A stretch of 64,000 bases of DNA from Ophioderma brevispina (GCA_023653785.1 JAMKCH010035279.1:1-64000); one strand, 5' to 3'. Shown: positions 34,235 through 47,084, numbered from the stretch's first letter. The notes: a model not told the origin generated them from the letters alone. Numbers and translations: made by a program.

Positions 34235-34605
34235 AAAAAAGCTACGCAAACGTTTATATGTGAAATTAAGCAAACGTTTATATGTGAGATAAACGTATTG
34301 TTTAAGTAACGCAATTTTAACTCCGCCAAAAGGCATCGAAATTAGGTACGGGGTAAGTTTAAGAAGTGTTTTAGTTTTTTGGTGTTTTCGTCAAGTGCAC
34401 GGCCCATTGCACTCTCCAATTGACAACAGCAATGGTGCATGATCATTCTCGCCCAGTTGGAGTATCAACCATTAAATCACGATAGAGCCTTTTTACACTC
34501 ACGTTAGAGTTTTAAGTAACAACTATGTTACTCTTTGTTTAAAGCTTCTGTTAAGTAAGCAAAATAATAAACGCGTTTTGCTTAAGCGCAATTTTGAAGC
34601 GCAAA
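34235..34605. mobile_element. Dispersed repeat, copy 1 (sister at 51.25 kb)
   Basis: CGCAATTTTAACTCCGCCAA, GGCATCGAAA, TAGGTACGGGG and AAGAAGTGTTYTAG occur here (from about 34308) and at about 51355-51425 in the same order and orientation; flanks also align loosely. The right side (GTAAGCAAAATAATAAACGC, CTTAAGCGCAATTTTGAAGC) resembles the reverse complement of the left side, which suggests an inverted-repeat element. A 24-bp tandem GCAAACGTTTATATGTGA lies at 34247-34290. Confidence 0.5.
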
Positions 34606-35555
34606 AATGAATAGATGACCCAATGCTCACATGCATAAACCAAAACAAATAAAACCTTAATGAGTGCGCCGTTTGCTCACACGCCTAGAGTTCGCCTCGT
34701 ATGCCTGGAGGTCACAAGTCTCACCATGTCCCAAAACATGTATTATCGACACTCAACTCTTCATTAAAAATTCAAAAAGTTTGCAATTTTATGACATGCA
34801 TTCATAAAAGTCCGAACAAGTGTTAGGTCAGTGGATTTTTGAGATGGCGTCCTGGTCATTTGGGAAGCTACCTAAAAAGACACTGACTATGAGTTATAAA
34901 AGTTAAAAAAATAGACAAAAACAAAGAAATCGGCAGAGTTGAACAATATGAATCTCCATCCAATTGCGTGTTGAAGAAGTGTATGCTTGAAAAAAAAAAA
35001 ACCCCTGCTACAATGACTAAAATATCTCGCTCTATAATTATGACAAAAATAAAATGATTTGTTTTTCTATTTTCTGATTTAACAAATTCACTGACCCTGC
35101 CTGTTAGCATCTTTAAGGTGGTTGCCCTTCTTGCCGTGTTTTGATAACCGTACTTGCTCTCCAAACGTATAATTTCTTGCGAGGTATATATACCAAAGTG
35201 GAGTCATGTCCTTGTCTTTTAATCATGAAATTATCCAAACACATGCACTGCGTGGGTGTATTTGCTTTACCTCTGTGACCACCTTATTATCTACAATTAA
35301 TGTTACCCACCGTCAACTAATTTATTCTTGTGCATTTATAAATGGGAATGTACAGGTGTACGTGTTATGTGCGATGGTGTGACCAGCTTAAAAATGTTTT
35401 AGACGTGGAGAGTGGGATTCTGGTGTTAGATAATGTTATTATCGCAGGACTTGCAGGCAATGGAAAGTCAACAATAGTGTGTAAAACTACTTGTTGCATC
35501 TACTACTGCAGTACTAGGACGACTACTAAATGCCGCTTTGTAATGGTTTTTTCCT
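34606..35555. other. No firm gene; one P-loop-like peptide at 35342-35581
   Basis: The plus frame 35342-35581 contains GLAGNGKST, which fits a Walker A pattern (GxxxxGK[ST]), preceded by hydrophobic VIIA as in true P-loops. The frame runs into the MITE at 35556, and no Walker B, upstream or downstream exons were found. The match may be chance. Confidence 0.2.
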
Positions 35556-35907
35556 TAAAGACACTATCAGTGATTTGCTAAATCAGAAAATCGAAAAAAA
35601 TCACAAAAAATCAGCTTTTTGCATTGTATGTAAAACAAGTACAGGTATCCTAAATACCCTGCAAATGATAAGACCAGAACCAAAATCAAGCGACAGAATT
35701 GGAAATTTTAGTCAGTACTGTCCGTTTCGGGACACTTACTACAACACGTAATTGAATGGGGAATCGTATCTGGGAACCCTGCCGTTTATTCCTTTTCTGT
35801 CAATTCTTCAGTTGGAAAGGTAATTATGAGAATTCTACAGCCTTATCCTTCACTTTGAAAGGTATGCCTGAAATTCAAATATTTTTCAAACACTGATAGT
35901 GTCTTTA
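35556..35907 (+). mobile_element. TA-flanked MITE family, copy B (352 bp)
   Basis: This is the best-preserved copy. TAAAGACACTATCAGTG at the left is matched exactly by CACTGATAGTGTCTTTA at the right, with TA as likely target duplication. Internal blocks match copies A and C (GCAAATGATAAGACC, TACTGTCCGTTTC, CCTTTTCTGTCAATTCTTCA, TTATCCTTCACTTTGAAAG). No protein is encoded, so it would depend on a transposase supplied in trans. Confidence 0.88.
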
Positions 35908-38900
35908 CTGGTAATTTTTGAAATATGTTTATTAACCGACTGAAATTATTCAACAAGGTGAGAAATAAAAGGTAGAGAAAAATATGGGAACTAGAGATAC
36001 TTAAATTAGGGAGTCGAAATTTGGTATCTATATTTTTTTTAAGAATATGTTGTGTATTTGTAAATTTTAATTTTTTTTGAATATGGTAGACAGCTTGTAT
36101 TTTTTTTCAAGACGTGTCCAATGGGGGTAATTCATACATTGAAGTATTGTATGTGGCACAGTACATAGATCATTTGCGGTAGATGTATTTTAACCAGTTC
36201 ATTTCGTCCAATTACTCAATTCGTTACTAGCTTACGTTGTACATTTAGTTTAAGACAAAATGGTAACGGTTGGGGATTGAGGATTTAAGGGTTCAGGGTT
36301 GGAATATTCGCTAGGATTTAATTTTAGGGTGAAGCGTTTCAGATATGACCTGTATATTTACATGGGGTTTGAAACGGCTAAGTCTGGTTGTTATGGTATA
36401 CCGGTCACTTGGATTCAGAAGAAGCTGGGAACGTTCAAATTGAAAAATACCAATACTTCCAGTGTAGCACAATACTGTGAAACTCATTCAAGTTATGTTG
36501 GTTATAATTTGTACATGGTGAGTTCAGAAAAGGACTTGATTGTGCCCTCCATTTTGCATTTTTAAGCACATATTAATATAATCTACCCCACAAGGTGGTC
36601 CAACATAAAGCATATATTAGCTTTAATGTGCTACATAAGATATTCCATCATTAGGTATAGGCTGGTGTAAAATGACATCTTGTCTGCAGGGAGCCATAGG
36701 CGGGTCAATAGACGATAACGGATTAAAGCGTGAAGCTAATGCTACGTGAAGAGTCAATCGAGCGCCACTATTCTTTACCGTTGAACATTGTTGAAGGTAG
36801 ACTATGAGTCCGGCGAAATATAAATACATTTACACCGGGTTACATTCGTTTGAATTAGGCAGACCGTGTTATATTCTGTCCAAAAAAAGGATTCCCAAAT
36901 GCACAGCGGCATTTGGGGAAGCAAAACCTAATTACCCCCCCAAATCTGAGGTTAGTCATGTTATTAAACTAAGTGGTATCTTAAAGGAGTTAAAGCCAAG
37001 ATAATGTAAGAATTATTTGAAAGATTTAAAAAAAGATGTGGTATGTATTGGTCTACAACAAGACAGTACATAAGTATTTTCTTAGTTACATGGATGTTGT
37101 GTGTTCAGGTCAAAGTTTCTTCAAAACTAATACATGTGTTCAAAGTGCTGTTAATTATCTAATGATTTTATGAGCAATGGGGCCGAATAAGGTAGGAGAG
37201 GATCATCGATGGTGAATTGTTAATGCATTTTTGCGGGGTTAAATCGTCAAATTTTATCTGCACTCAATTAGAGCACAAAAGGACTACTTGGATTCAAGAG
37301 ACGGTAGCTGTACTATACCCAGCCAACGGGAATGATCTTTCAGCCATTAAAGGTATAAAGTTTCCGTTCATACCAATTTTGTTGGAGATATGTACTTGCA
37401 TTTGAGGGGTGGGGGGGGGCACAATCTTACAGTGTATGCTACGCCATCAGAAACACGTATGCCATTAAGATTTGTCACTTTTTTTTCTGAATATTACTCA
37501 ATGATCGTTGCCTGTGACATGAAAACCCGTGACAATTGGCAATCACAGTGAGGACTGAAATGGCGTCACCGATAAAACGCTATCACAGTTAAAACGCGGT
37601 GCAGGGACACATCAAATTTTGGAATCTTAAGATCAACCCAGAGACGTAATTCCACAATGATTGCAATATGCTAATGCAATGTACTAAACACCTGTCAATA
37701 CTTAGGGATAAAAAAAGTATTTGAAAGTTAAGAACCACAAGACATATCATGAGCATGCTAAGATACCTAAGTCAGGGTTTATGTGTTGTTGAGAATATTT
37801 TTTGTGAGATCACATGGCGCAACATTGATGGTAAATTTCACCAACGATTACAATTGTGGGTTAACTCAAAACAGCCTTGTGGTACTTGTAATTTATAGGG
37901 CTTTCCATGGCGGTTCATTATATGCAGCACAATATTTTCTCACAAGTTACCTGCTGGCAATTCCTGTAGCGTGAACGTGTCTGACCTATTTTTACCATTG
38001 TTTTCAATTTGCTTATCCAAATGTAAAATATTTTAAAAAGCTATATAAAATATAACACATTGAAATGAAGAAAGTAGAAAAATGGCTGATATAAGGAAAA
38101 GGACTGAATATGGGTTGTAGATTTGTGGATGTTTAATAGTGACAGCCCTACAAATTTCCGAAACAGCTTAAAATACACTTTACGCAAATCATATATAAAT
38201 ACCCTACAAATGAACATACAACGATTATACAATGGACTTTTTAGATCGAATATAAATATCAATCGCGCTTTATCTTGTGAGTATTCGTGAATAGGTCCTA
38301 CTCCATTTCAGACATTACCGTGTGACAAAGGACAAACGAAGCAAATGAAATTTGCAGGCCAACCAGGATAAAGCATCTCGTAGCCCAAACCATATGACTG
38401 ATCTTGCCAAAGTTGGTTTATATAAGATTACCAATCCCTCAGATCAATTGAAATGAAGTAATTCTTCCGCAAGATATAAGCTCTTTTAAAATAAGGATTT
38501 TGACCACCTTGCTGGAGAACGGTCCTTAAAATGGTCAATCATTTTGAATAAATAATTCTGATATGACATACTGATCTAGGTCATTTCGTAGTACAAACTC
38601 GTTACATGAATATATCCTGTAACATCTACGCCTGCCTAATTGAATATTGACACAACTTCTGTACACCGCTAAATTTATTACTACTGGTCAGTATGAATCA
38701 AGCTTTCAAATATAGCAAAAGTGATCTGAAACACCTGGAGGGCAATTGACGTTACTAAAAAAGAGTTGACCGGCAACCAATCCTATATGGAAACAGAATT
38801 GGTTAAGAGCGCAATCATGGGGAAGGGTTTGTTTTGGACCAGAATAATGGAAATACGAAAAACCATTATACGAAAGTGCTTCGCGCTTCACCGGGACAAT

Positions 38901-41085
38901 AGTCAATCATAATGCTGTTTCGTCTTTGGTAAGGTATTAAGGTTCGCACTGCATTTAAAGAAAAACAAACAAGGAAGGACGACCAAAAATACGCGTTCAC
39001 ACAGTAATAACAGAATATTAATTTGATAAAAATTGAATATGAACCTAAATTTCATATTTATCACAGACAGGTATTTTGATGAGTACACGATATGTTGGTA
39101 GATTTGGCACTTGTACGAGACATATTGTTTGAAACTGTTATTTCGTTTTTACCAGGCAGGCCAACACTAGATAATAGAACTGTGATATCAGTGTGGATGG
39201 TAAAGGTTCGTAAAGTGTCATACGTGATCAAGAGATAAGCTTTTAGATGATTGAGATGATGATTACATTGACAGCTTCGGGCAAGGACAGGGCATCTAAT
39301 TCGACAAAAATGTATCTGTTGATGTATGCATTTATATGACGTATAGCTTATTTGTATTAACACGCGTAATGTGAATTGAATTTTATGCTGGGGTTGTTTC
39401 TATGTGTCCTATTGACGAACAATTTTATGATCTTGACAAATACTAGAGATACTTGGGAGTGCGAATCCAGAGAAAGGTAGATAGTAGTGCGGTAATTTAA
39501 ACAGATTTCAAAGAAAGCAAATGGAGGTTATGAAAACTAAGACTTCGGTTCGAACTTGTTAAAGTAGTGAATTAAGGGCGACTCGAGATTTCCTCTTGAG
39601 GGCGTACTCAATTTTCAAACAAATCGTGTTTTTTGCATATACATATACTAATCATTGTGTAAAAAATTGTTAAATTGATTGATTTTTTCCTTCATATAGA
39701 AAAAACTTTGTTTAAAAATTCCGGATCCGGGAATTTTTGTTATACACGGTACATGGTATCCGAGTGGCATGCTTCTACTTGTTTAAATCTTTACTGCCGG
39801 AAAACGGAAAATCCGATTCATCTCGAACTTGGAAAAGCGATTTTGGGTGATTTTAATTCTAAATGTCTATTTTCTAATAACGACACAAAACATTCAAAGC
39901 GTGGTGTGCATAGCGGTTCAAACCACTTTTGTCAGTATCGGACTGAAAAGATAATAACATGCAATAAAAATGTCTTACATGAAAGATAATTGTATAATAA
40001 ATTGCTAGAAAATAAAGATTGAAGAAGTTAATTGGCCCCTTGCTAAAAATGCAGCAAAATATAATCTAGGAAATTGACGGAATTAAGCTAATTGTGTTCC
40101 TGAATTGGAAGTATATACATGTAGTTACGAATATGGTCGAAACATATAAACTAAGTCGAAGCCATGCAAGTAACATGTCTATATGAAAAATAATTGTATA
40201 GCAATTACTTTTAGACTTAAAAAAATGGAAGGACACTATGTCCCTTGTTTAAAAAAAGCAGTAAAATCTGGAAAATCATTGTTTCAATTTAAAATTCCAA
40301 TATGCGGCTTAAACAAATGTCGGGGCCTAAAATCTGTGCATTATATTTTGAAATATCTCTGAAGCCAGCCTTTAAGCAATATATATGTCCTCCTCTTAGC
40401 TTAGTTCACTGAAATGAATGGAATGTTCTTTAATTGTGTGATTATAAAAGCCAAGAAAAGGGTCCCCCCCCCACCCCCCCCCCCTAGCAAAGGCGTATCT
40501 TTGTGCATACAATTTGGGTCTGGTAAAAGATGCAGGCAAACAGGTTACTGCCGATCAAAGGACTTTCATGTCATAAGCTATTTTATTTTGTTTCGTGTTA
40601 AAGGAAATGCGACTAGGATTTTAATCCAAATGAGTGACACTTAATTTACAGTTCATATATTATTCAAGAAATGGAATAACATCCGGAAACAATCGAACTA
40701 AGGTGAAATCCTCGACAATAACATATCAAAAGGTCACCGCAAAAATACCCCTGTGTTATGTTATTTCTCATACTCTTTCGGCATCCTTCCTCAAGATTTT
40801 AGCTTAGTACTATTTTTTTTTTGCCTGAAATGTGAACATGATTATACACATGTTAAAATGTCAGGGGACTCATTAGGGAATCTGTTTTCCGATTCAAGAT
40901 ATGAAAACAACAGACTATATTTCAATAAGTATATCCGATTAAATGTGTTATGTAATTTTAATTAACACTTTAAGATAATTTATATATAGCGTTGTAAAAA
41001 GTTTAAAACTGGCCAAATGCGGGGTGGTACGTTACGGAGGATACATGCGAAGTGAGAAACACAAAGAGCAATTAAAATTCAACGA
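35908..41085. other. 5.2 kb with no recognisable gene or repeat family
   Basis: Several plus frames of 60-105 codons (for example 36299-36565, 36804-37004, 39675-39989) have no motif I recognise and no visible exon structure. C runs lie at 40466-40485. This is the longest stretch without an identified element and would be the first place to look for exons with transcript data. Confidence 0.35.
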
Positions 41086-41089
41086 TTTT

Positions 41090-42605
41090 AGTGTTTAATA
41101 ACATTTATAGTCAGGTGGAAGTTAAGGCACACAGCCTGAAGGATGGAAAATGGAGTACAGGCTTTTCATATTGATAGATTTTAGTTCATTAGGACCTAAG
41201 CAAATATTTTTGGAGGGTGTGCAAATTGTTAAAGTGGCATTTTGAAAATCCAATATGGCTGATACCATGTCCAAAATCACTAAAAACCCCATTAGTAATT
41301 ACGATAGAGACAAATTTTTCTCGGTACTCCGGTGTTTAAGCACGAAGGAAAGTGTTATTATTATACAGGTAGTTGGTTATGTAATTTATCATTATTGCCC
41401 CAAAAATCCCATATGGCTGCTCAAAAGTCAAATATGCTCTCGGATCTTAACTCCTCCATTATACCTATTTACGCTACTTGAATACATACTGAACACCTAA
41501 AATATGTTCTGCAGGTGTTCAAAATCTGTTACAATTGATCACAACCTGCAAGTGTTACTTAACATCTCTAGAATGCATTTCCAACGCACCGGACACGTCA
41601 AGTGTTCTGCACATTTTGCAGTTAGAGGCTTGATTCCAGTGTCTATATGCATTCTATATACTTTACACTTAAGATACATCTTATTTGATCACTAGAAACA
41701 ATTATTTGACCATTCTCTGTAATGGACATTTTCAAAATTCAAGATGAGATAGCCCATACAGCCGCTCTTTAAAAATAGTAAAACCTACAGTATATGTTTA
41801 TTATATGTAGCTTCCATTCAGTATTTCTTATAAAGGTTGTAAATTAAGGTATGGGATAAGTATTTGACCATTTGACATTCCTATCTGGAATTTTGTTTCT
41901 TTAACATGCAAAAATGTTAAGATGGGGGTCACTGTGGCTGCCTTTACCTTCTTTAAAACTATAAATACGGAAACATCTGTATGTTTTTAGTTAAGACACC
42001 CAAAGTGATAATTAAAGTTTGAGCATTAATTACTCGTATCTGGTATATTGTTTTGACAACATGCTTAAAATTCAAATGAGGCCCCCCCCCCCCCCCAATA
42101 TATTATAAATAAATGACAATTTGTACGTTTTAAAGATCTTAAAAGGCAGCCATATTGGCTTCCATCTAGATTGGTAAACTTGTTAACACACTTGAATGTC
42201 AGATATGAGTCCTACTGGGTACAGAGCGCAGAATTATGCCTCTATCGCAAAAACTTGATGAGTTATGGTCACTTGAATGATTTTCAGGGCATATGGGTTT
42301 TAGGGTGGCCATATGGATTTGATGGTAATGTTGTGATCAAATCACGTCAATAACCCGTCCAAAAGATACCTAGTGCTTTAAAAAACCTAGATCAAGTGCA
42401 TTAAAATTCTGGCCATTGAATTGAAATTTGAGAGTGATAGCGGCCATATTGGATTTCTAGAAAATGCCACTGCACGAAATTTGCACACCCTCCAGAAATT
42501 ATTAGCTTAGGTCATCATTGACAAAAATCAATCAATAGAAAAAGTCTGTACTCCATTTCCACCCTGTGCCCACAATTCCTCCTGACTATTAGTGAAATTG
42601 TTAGT
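41090..42605. mobile_element. 1.5-kb element with ~160-bp terminal inverted repeats
   Basis: The left arm (about 41100-41262: ATAGTCAGGTGG, AAATGGAGTACAG, GGAGGGTGTGCAAATT, GTGGCATTTT, ATCCAATATGGC) is mirrored at about 42439-42592. The interior repeats a short module around CCATATGGC/CCAATATGGC in both directions, at about 41250, 41408, 42149, 42306 and 42442. A C run sits at 42081-42096. No frame over about 82 codons, so it is probably a non-autonomous foldback transposon. Confidence 0.75.
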
Positions 42606-42767
42606 CCTTAATAATTCAGATCTAGAAGCTATCTCTCTATTGGGTGAAACTAAAAAAAATCAATGGCGTTGTTAGCCTGTTCTACGATAATTCATGGGGA
42701 TTGTCCTTAGTGAGAGTCCTTGCTTTGGAGCAATCATAAAGATAATGTTGTCCAGTAGCTCAAGAGG

Positions 42768-43199
42768 ATAGACCATTTGCACGGTCCCCATAATGTATAT
42801 CGTATTGTGCCCATTTCCACTCGGGAACTTGTACCAGCGGTTATGTTTACAAAAAAATTGGTGTTTGTTCGTTCGCGTCGCCGGACAGTACCTAAAACTA
42901 CAATACAAAGTACCTTTTCACGTGAAGTTAATCTTAAGACATGTCGAAATTATCAAAGGAACAAAAAAAAAACAGGAGGACGAGGTGAATTTACGACAAA
43001 AGGTGGTATTTTCGATCGTAACCGTGCCCTAATTGTCACCTGCCGGACGAATACAGTTCACGTCACAGATAGGGTAAGTTTTCTGGTTTGATATACACTC
43101 TTAACCGTATGTCTTTAGCTGACTTGAGGCTGATACAAGTTCCGGGTGGAAATGGGCACCAATACAAGATGCATTATGGGGATCGTGCAAATCGTCTAT
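42768..43199. mobile_element. 432-bp TIR element with TA target sites
   Basis: Ends are about 75-bp inverted repeats: ATAGACCATTTGCACGGTCC, CCATAATGTAT, GTGCCCATTTCCACTCGGGA and ACTTGTACCAGC at the left are mirrored by GATACAAGTTCCGGGTGG, AAATGGGCACC, GCATTATGGGGATCGTGC at the right. A TA dinucleotide at each edge suggests a Tc1/mariner-type duplication. The interior shows no transposase domain. Confidence 0.8.
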
Positions 43200-44078
43200 T
43201 GGGTTCTGTTGGTCACATCATGACATGAAATTTACTGCAGCACTTGCAATAATAGCCGGGAAGTTATATTCACAAAATAAGAATTAAGTTTTTCACAGGC
43301 AGTAGTAGAAGTGGCTTTTTAGCTAGAACGTGGTAGCAAACTTGTATATAACTAAGCTAGCAAACCATAATACTCAAGTCTGCAGCTGCAGTTCAAATTG
43401 GTCCGTCAGGTTTTCCTGTGAGCAAAGATTTTTATATTACGTAGCTTCATCGCAGAATAAATAACCGAGGAATTACTAAATACCACATTACAAAATCCGC
43501 AAAGTAACCAAAGGGGGTGAGGGGTGATTGTGCGGCACCCCATTGAGAGAATTTGTCGGAAAAATTACAGTTTTGCCCTACGTCGACAAATTTGTATAAG
43601 GTCTTCTGTACTTCCGATGGTACATAATTAAACCCACTTTACCATTGGGATTTTTTACCAAAACTTCGGTCATTGATGGGGTACATCAACACGACCCATA
43701 ATGGGGAACATTAAAATCGGTTTGTACCGATTTCAAAACGGTTGCAACAAAAACTTTCGCGTGCCAAAAATTGAAAAATCATAATTGGAGATATAAATAC
43801 ATTTACATTGCTGAAAATATAAAAATTACAAAAAAAAAAAACACCAGTACGATTTACGGGGCAAAACAAATTTTGAATAGCGCCACCCCGAATGCTTGTT
43901 TATGCCTAATAGCATAAAAACGCCACGACCGATATGATTTTTTTGCGCAACCAATTAGGGCAAAAATAAAACTTTTGTCGTTAAAATTAGAGTTCGAAAA
44001 CAAATCTTGGGTCCAATGGGAACCCACTCTATGCATTAAGTGTTAATTAAAAATATATATATTTTTGAAAATTTGAAT
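43200..44078. other. No recognisable gene
   Basis: AT-rich; nothing recognised beyond A and T homopolymers. Confidence 0.4.
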
Positions 44079-44416
44079 TAAGGCCTATCATGATGTGCTA
44101 AGTCATAAAATCGCAAAATAATCTTCCTGCCACATGTATATGTACCCTTGATGCCCTGCAAATGATAAGACACAAGCAACCTAATAAGGACAAATTTTGA
44201 GTCATTACTGTCCCGTAAGGACACTTACTACCACCGTTTTCAATTGGAGATTCATATCTTTGAACATCACTGTTTTTTTCCTTTTCTGTCAATATCCTCC
44301 ATCGGCAAAATCCTGACTTAGGACAATTCTATCTACAGGCTTATCCGTCACATTTAAGCCATTCTTGAAAATTTCAAACACATTTTTACATTTCGGGAAG
44401 CACTGTATGGTCGTTA
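44079..44416 (+). mobile_element. TA-flanked MITE family, copy C (338 bp)
   Basis: Diverged relative of copies A and B. TTAAGGCCTATCATGATG at the left and CACTGTATGGTCGTTA at the right are eroded terminal repeats. Internal CCCTGCAAATGATAAGACAC, AAGCAACCTAATAAGGAC, GTCATTACTGTCC and CCTTTTCTGTCAAT keep the family order. Confidence 0.78.
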
Positions 44417-45172
44417 AAAAAAATAGCGTCTTTGGAAGTTTTATCACAAAACATCGGAAACTCTTTTATTTCCAAAGTTAATTTCGTATTTAGCACAAAG
44501 TAAGTTTAACTAAAGCATTTTGATTTTCGTGAAATTTATTGGCTCCGGCGTGTTTTCTTGGAACAAAGGATATTTGTTGTACTCCAATTTAATGCATTTA
44601 GTGCGTTGTCATATTGTGTGAGGCTTGGCCACCATCGTCTGGCGATATCGTATCAGTGTGTCTTTATTCTGCTTCTTTTGTGTAGGAGTATCTCTTCGTG
44701 CCGTTGCCTGTGCGATAATAACCTGACCAATATTAGTGTCCGAATTGAAGTTTTACGCTGTGTTGTCGGTAAGTTTCACCTGCATGCCCACAGTCAACTA
44801 TATTCTGCCTGTCATTTTTCCCTCTTTTAAAGTTAAAGGTGTTTTTCTACTGCTACAGAGCCTGGCGCTAGCATTCACTTCCACCAAGGGTCGTAGGAAC
44901 AATAGGACATTGCAAGGCCCTAATCACCACTGTAACTAGTAAGACATAGTTTTTTGTCCGTATCTTGGGAAAGAAAAGTATTTAGTAGCTGGAATTGCAG
45001 GACAACTGTGAGAAAATAGGCCTTTTAAAATCTCATATCAAAATTATACTACTTCTCCGGATAAATCGGGAGGGCAGGGGTCCCCTAAACGATCGCAACA
45101 AGCAACCTTTAAAAGTGCAGTTAGGCATTTGGTATTTTTCTCCCCAGGTTATTTCTTCAACAATAGCAGTAG
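44417..45172. other. No recognisable gene
   Basis: A 90-codon plus frame (44558-44830) is Cys-rich but has no ordered cysteine motif. Nothing else noted. Confidence 0.4.
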
Positions 45173-45330
45173 TAATCCCTCCCTCCCTCCTTTTTTCCTG
45201 TTTCTTTTCTTCTTTCCCCTTTCATTCTCCATCCCTCCCTCCCTCCCTCCCTCCCTCCCTCCCTCCCATCCATCCATCCATCCATCCATCCATCCATCCA
45301 TCCATCCATCCATCCATCCCTCCATCCTCC
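45173..45330 (+). repeat. CCCT then CATC microsatellite
   Basis: CCCT/CTCC units at 45176-45186 and 45232-45266 change directly into about 13 CATC units (45267-45320). Long serine/proline and aspartate/glycine/tryptophan frames here are artefacts of the repeat. Confidence 0.95.
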
Positions 45331-45445
45331 ATCAATCATCAAGTCCATGATGTGAAACAGCATGAGCATGTATGCACAAGACATAAACACTCTACAACAA
45401 CAACAGAAGAGTCAGGAATCAGCGGTGTTGTGTCTGCCAGCACAT

Positions 45446-45583
45446 CCCCTCCCTCCCTATCCCGCCATCCTCCCTCCCTCCCTCCCTCCCTCCCTCCCTC
45501 CTCCCTCCCTCCCTCCCTCCCTCCCTCCCCCCTCCCTCCTCCCTCCCTCCCTCCCTCCCATCCATCCATCCATCCATCCATCA
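45446..45583 (+). repeat. Second CCCT then CATC microsatellite
   Basis: This has the same composition and order as the array 150 bp upstream: CCCT units with interruptions (45472-45558), then six CATC units. The repeated order suggests a segmental duplication or a shared origin. Confidence 0.95.
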
Positions 45584-46877
45584 AACCAGCCATTTATGAC
45601 AAATTAAAATACAACAACACACTTCCTTAACAAAACAACATAACATATCCACTATTAGTGAAACACTTACCAAGAGGCACTGACTATAAATAAAGAGGTG
45701 CTATTGTAGAGAATTAGAGCGATTAGAGCAAGTAGCAACAAAATTTCCCTTTTAGGGGTTAAAATCCTTCAAATCCGTCGATAAATGACGCCTTTACAGA
45801 TTACTCACGAAAACAAACCCACCCTTGACAATCTCTCTAGTGACCGCGTGTTAATAACGAGCCTTTACAGTCTTTCAAAATCACAGTCAAACCACTTGGG
45901 AATGCAACTATATGTGCAAGGACCTCGCCGATTGCAGTCGAAAAAAGAAAACCTAATTTTCACTGCAAACTTTCACGTAACCTTAAGCGGATGAGATGTT
46001 CTATACCGTTTTTGTCAATAGGCTGTAATGTAACACCTTAGAGACATATATAGAGATACAAACATGTGTAATGATTTAATCTGACCTAGTAATTGCAATG
46101 TTATGTGGTTCAACTGTTACTTCAAAAGATAATCTGTTCATCCGCCTATTCATCTTAATTCCTTAATCTTGGTGATAAATCGTGAGAACAGACATAACAT
46201 ACACCTCAAGTTATTAAATCCTCCCAGAAATATTCCAATTACCCAGTTGTCAACTGGTATTTGCACAAGACTATACACTATGGTCGTGACCAGTACAGCG
46301 AAACGTACTCTTCTGCATCACTTACAGAACAACTTTGACCCCAAATTTTCAAAGCATTTTGACACTGGACACTTTCTGACAACAAACAGGTAGGTTGAGG
46401 TGTAATTCAAATGTATTTATCTAATCACTTCATCATAATCATATTTCACATGAACTGACCCGGAAATGTTCAAATTAGGCTAAAATAACAACATCCTTAT
46501 TGACCTCAAAACATAATCAAGGTTCGCTTACCTAAAAAGGTTGATTTGCTGTTTTCTTTCGTACAAAGTCACTGGTTTTTTCTCAATTATTTCGCCAACG
46601 CATAAATAATTAATTATTGGTCAGAACAAAGTGAGTTCCCTTACCACAGAGAACTTTAGCTAGAACATTACTAACTGTTTTGGTATCAGTGTGGTTCAAT
46701 TACTTACTTCCTGTTGTGAACTGTTCCGGACTGGCCCAGCTTGAGTCGGATGAACAGATTAACTTCAAAGGTCCAATCGAGCGGCCCTTGAGTTTTTCAA
46801 GAGATGGTTTCTGAAATGGTGAATAAGGGTAATCCTGGGTAATCGATTTCAAAATCGAGCCATCTTCCGTATATATT
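45584..46877. other. No recognisable gene
   Basis: A minus frame ending at 46700 (92 codons) overlaps the hairpin element at 46878 and is not supported further. Nothing else noted. Confidence 0.4.
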
Positions 46878-47084
46878 AGGGTGGTTCCCACGATTGCATT
46901 TTTCCCATAAATTTCACTGGTGTCAATGAATTTATTTTTTAGTGACAAAAAGTACCTAAATGAAACAGAACTCATCAAAATTTGAAATTTAAGTACGTTT
47001 TTGTTTTTATCACTATAAATTCATGTGACAATAGTGCAAAAAATTGATTGGAAGAGAAACGGATTGTGGGAAGAACACTACACC
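46878..47084. mobile_element. ~208-bp hairpin MITE, copy 1
   Basis: The left arm (GGTGGTTCCCACGATTGCAT, GTGTCAATGAATTTATT, AGTGACAAAAAGTACCTAAA) and the right arm (TTAAGTACG, ATCACTATAAATTCATGTGA, GATTGTGGGAAGAACACTAC) are reverse complements with indels. Nearly the whole element is stem. The second copy at 57254-57462 has the same length and arms. Confidence 0.8.

Noticed and set aside
42793..43091. Overlapping 79- and 104-codon plus frames inside the 432-bp TIR element
   Set aside because: Basic peptides without a helix-turn-helix or DDE motif, extending into the inverted arms; likely chance.
44995..45630. Longest open frame in the window (211 codons, plus strand), serine/proline-rich
   Set aside because: It is produced by the CCCT and CATC microsatellites; both strands and several frames stay open there for the same reason.
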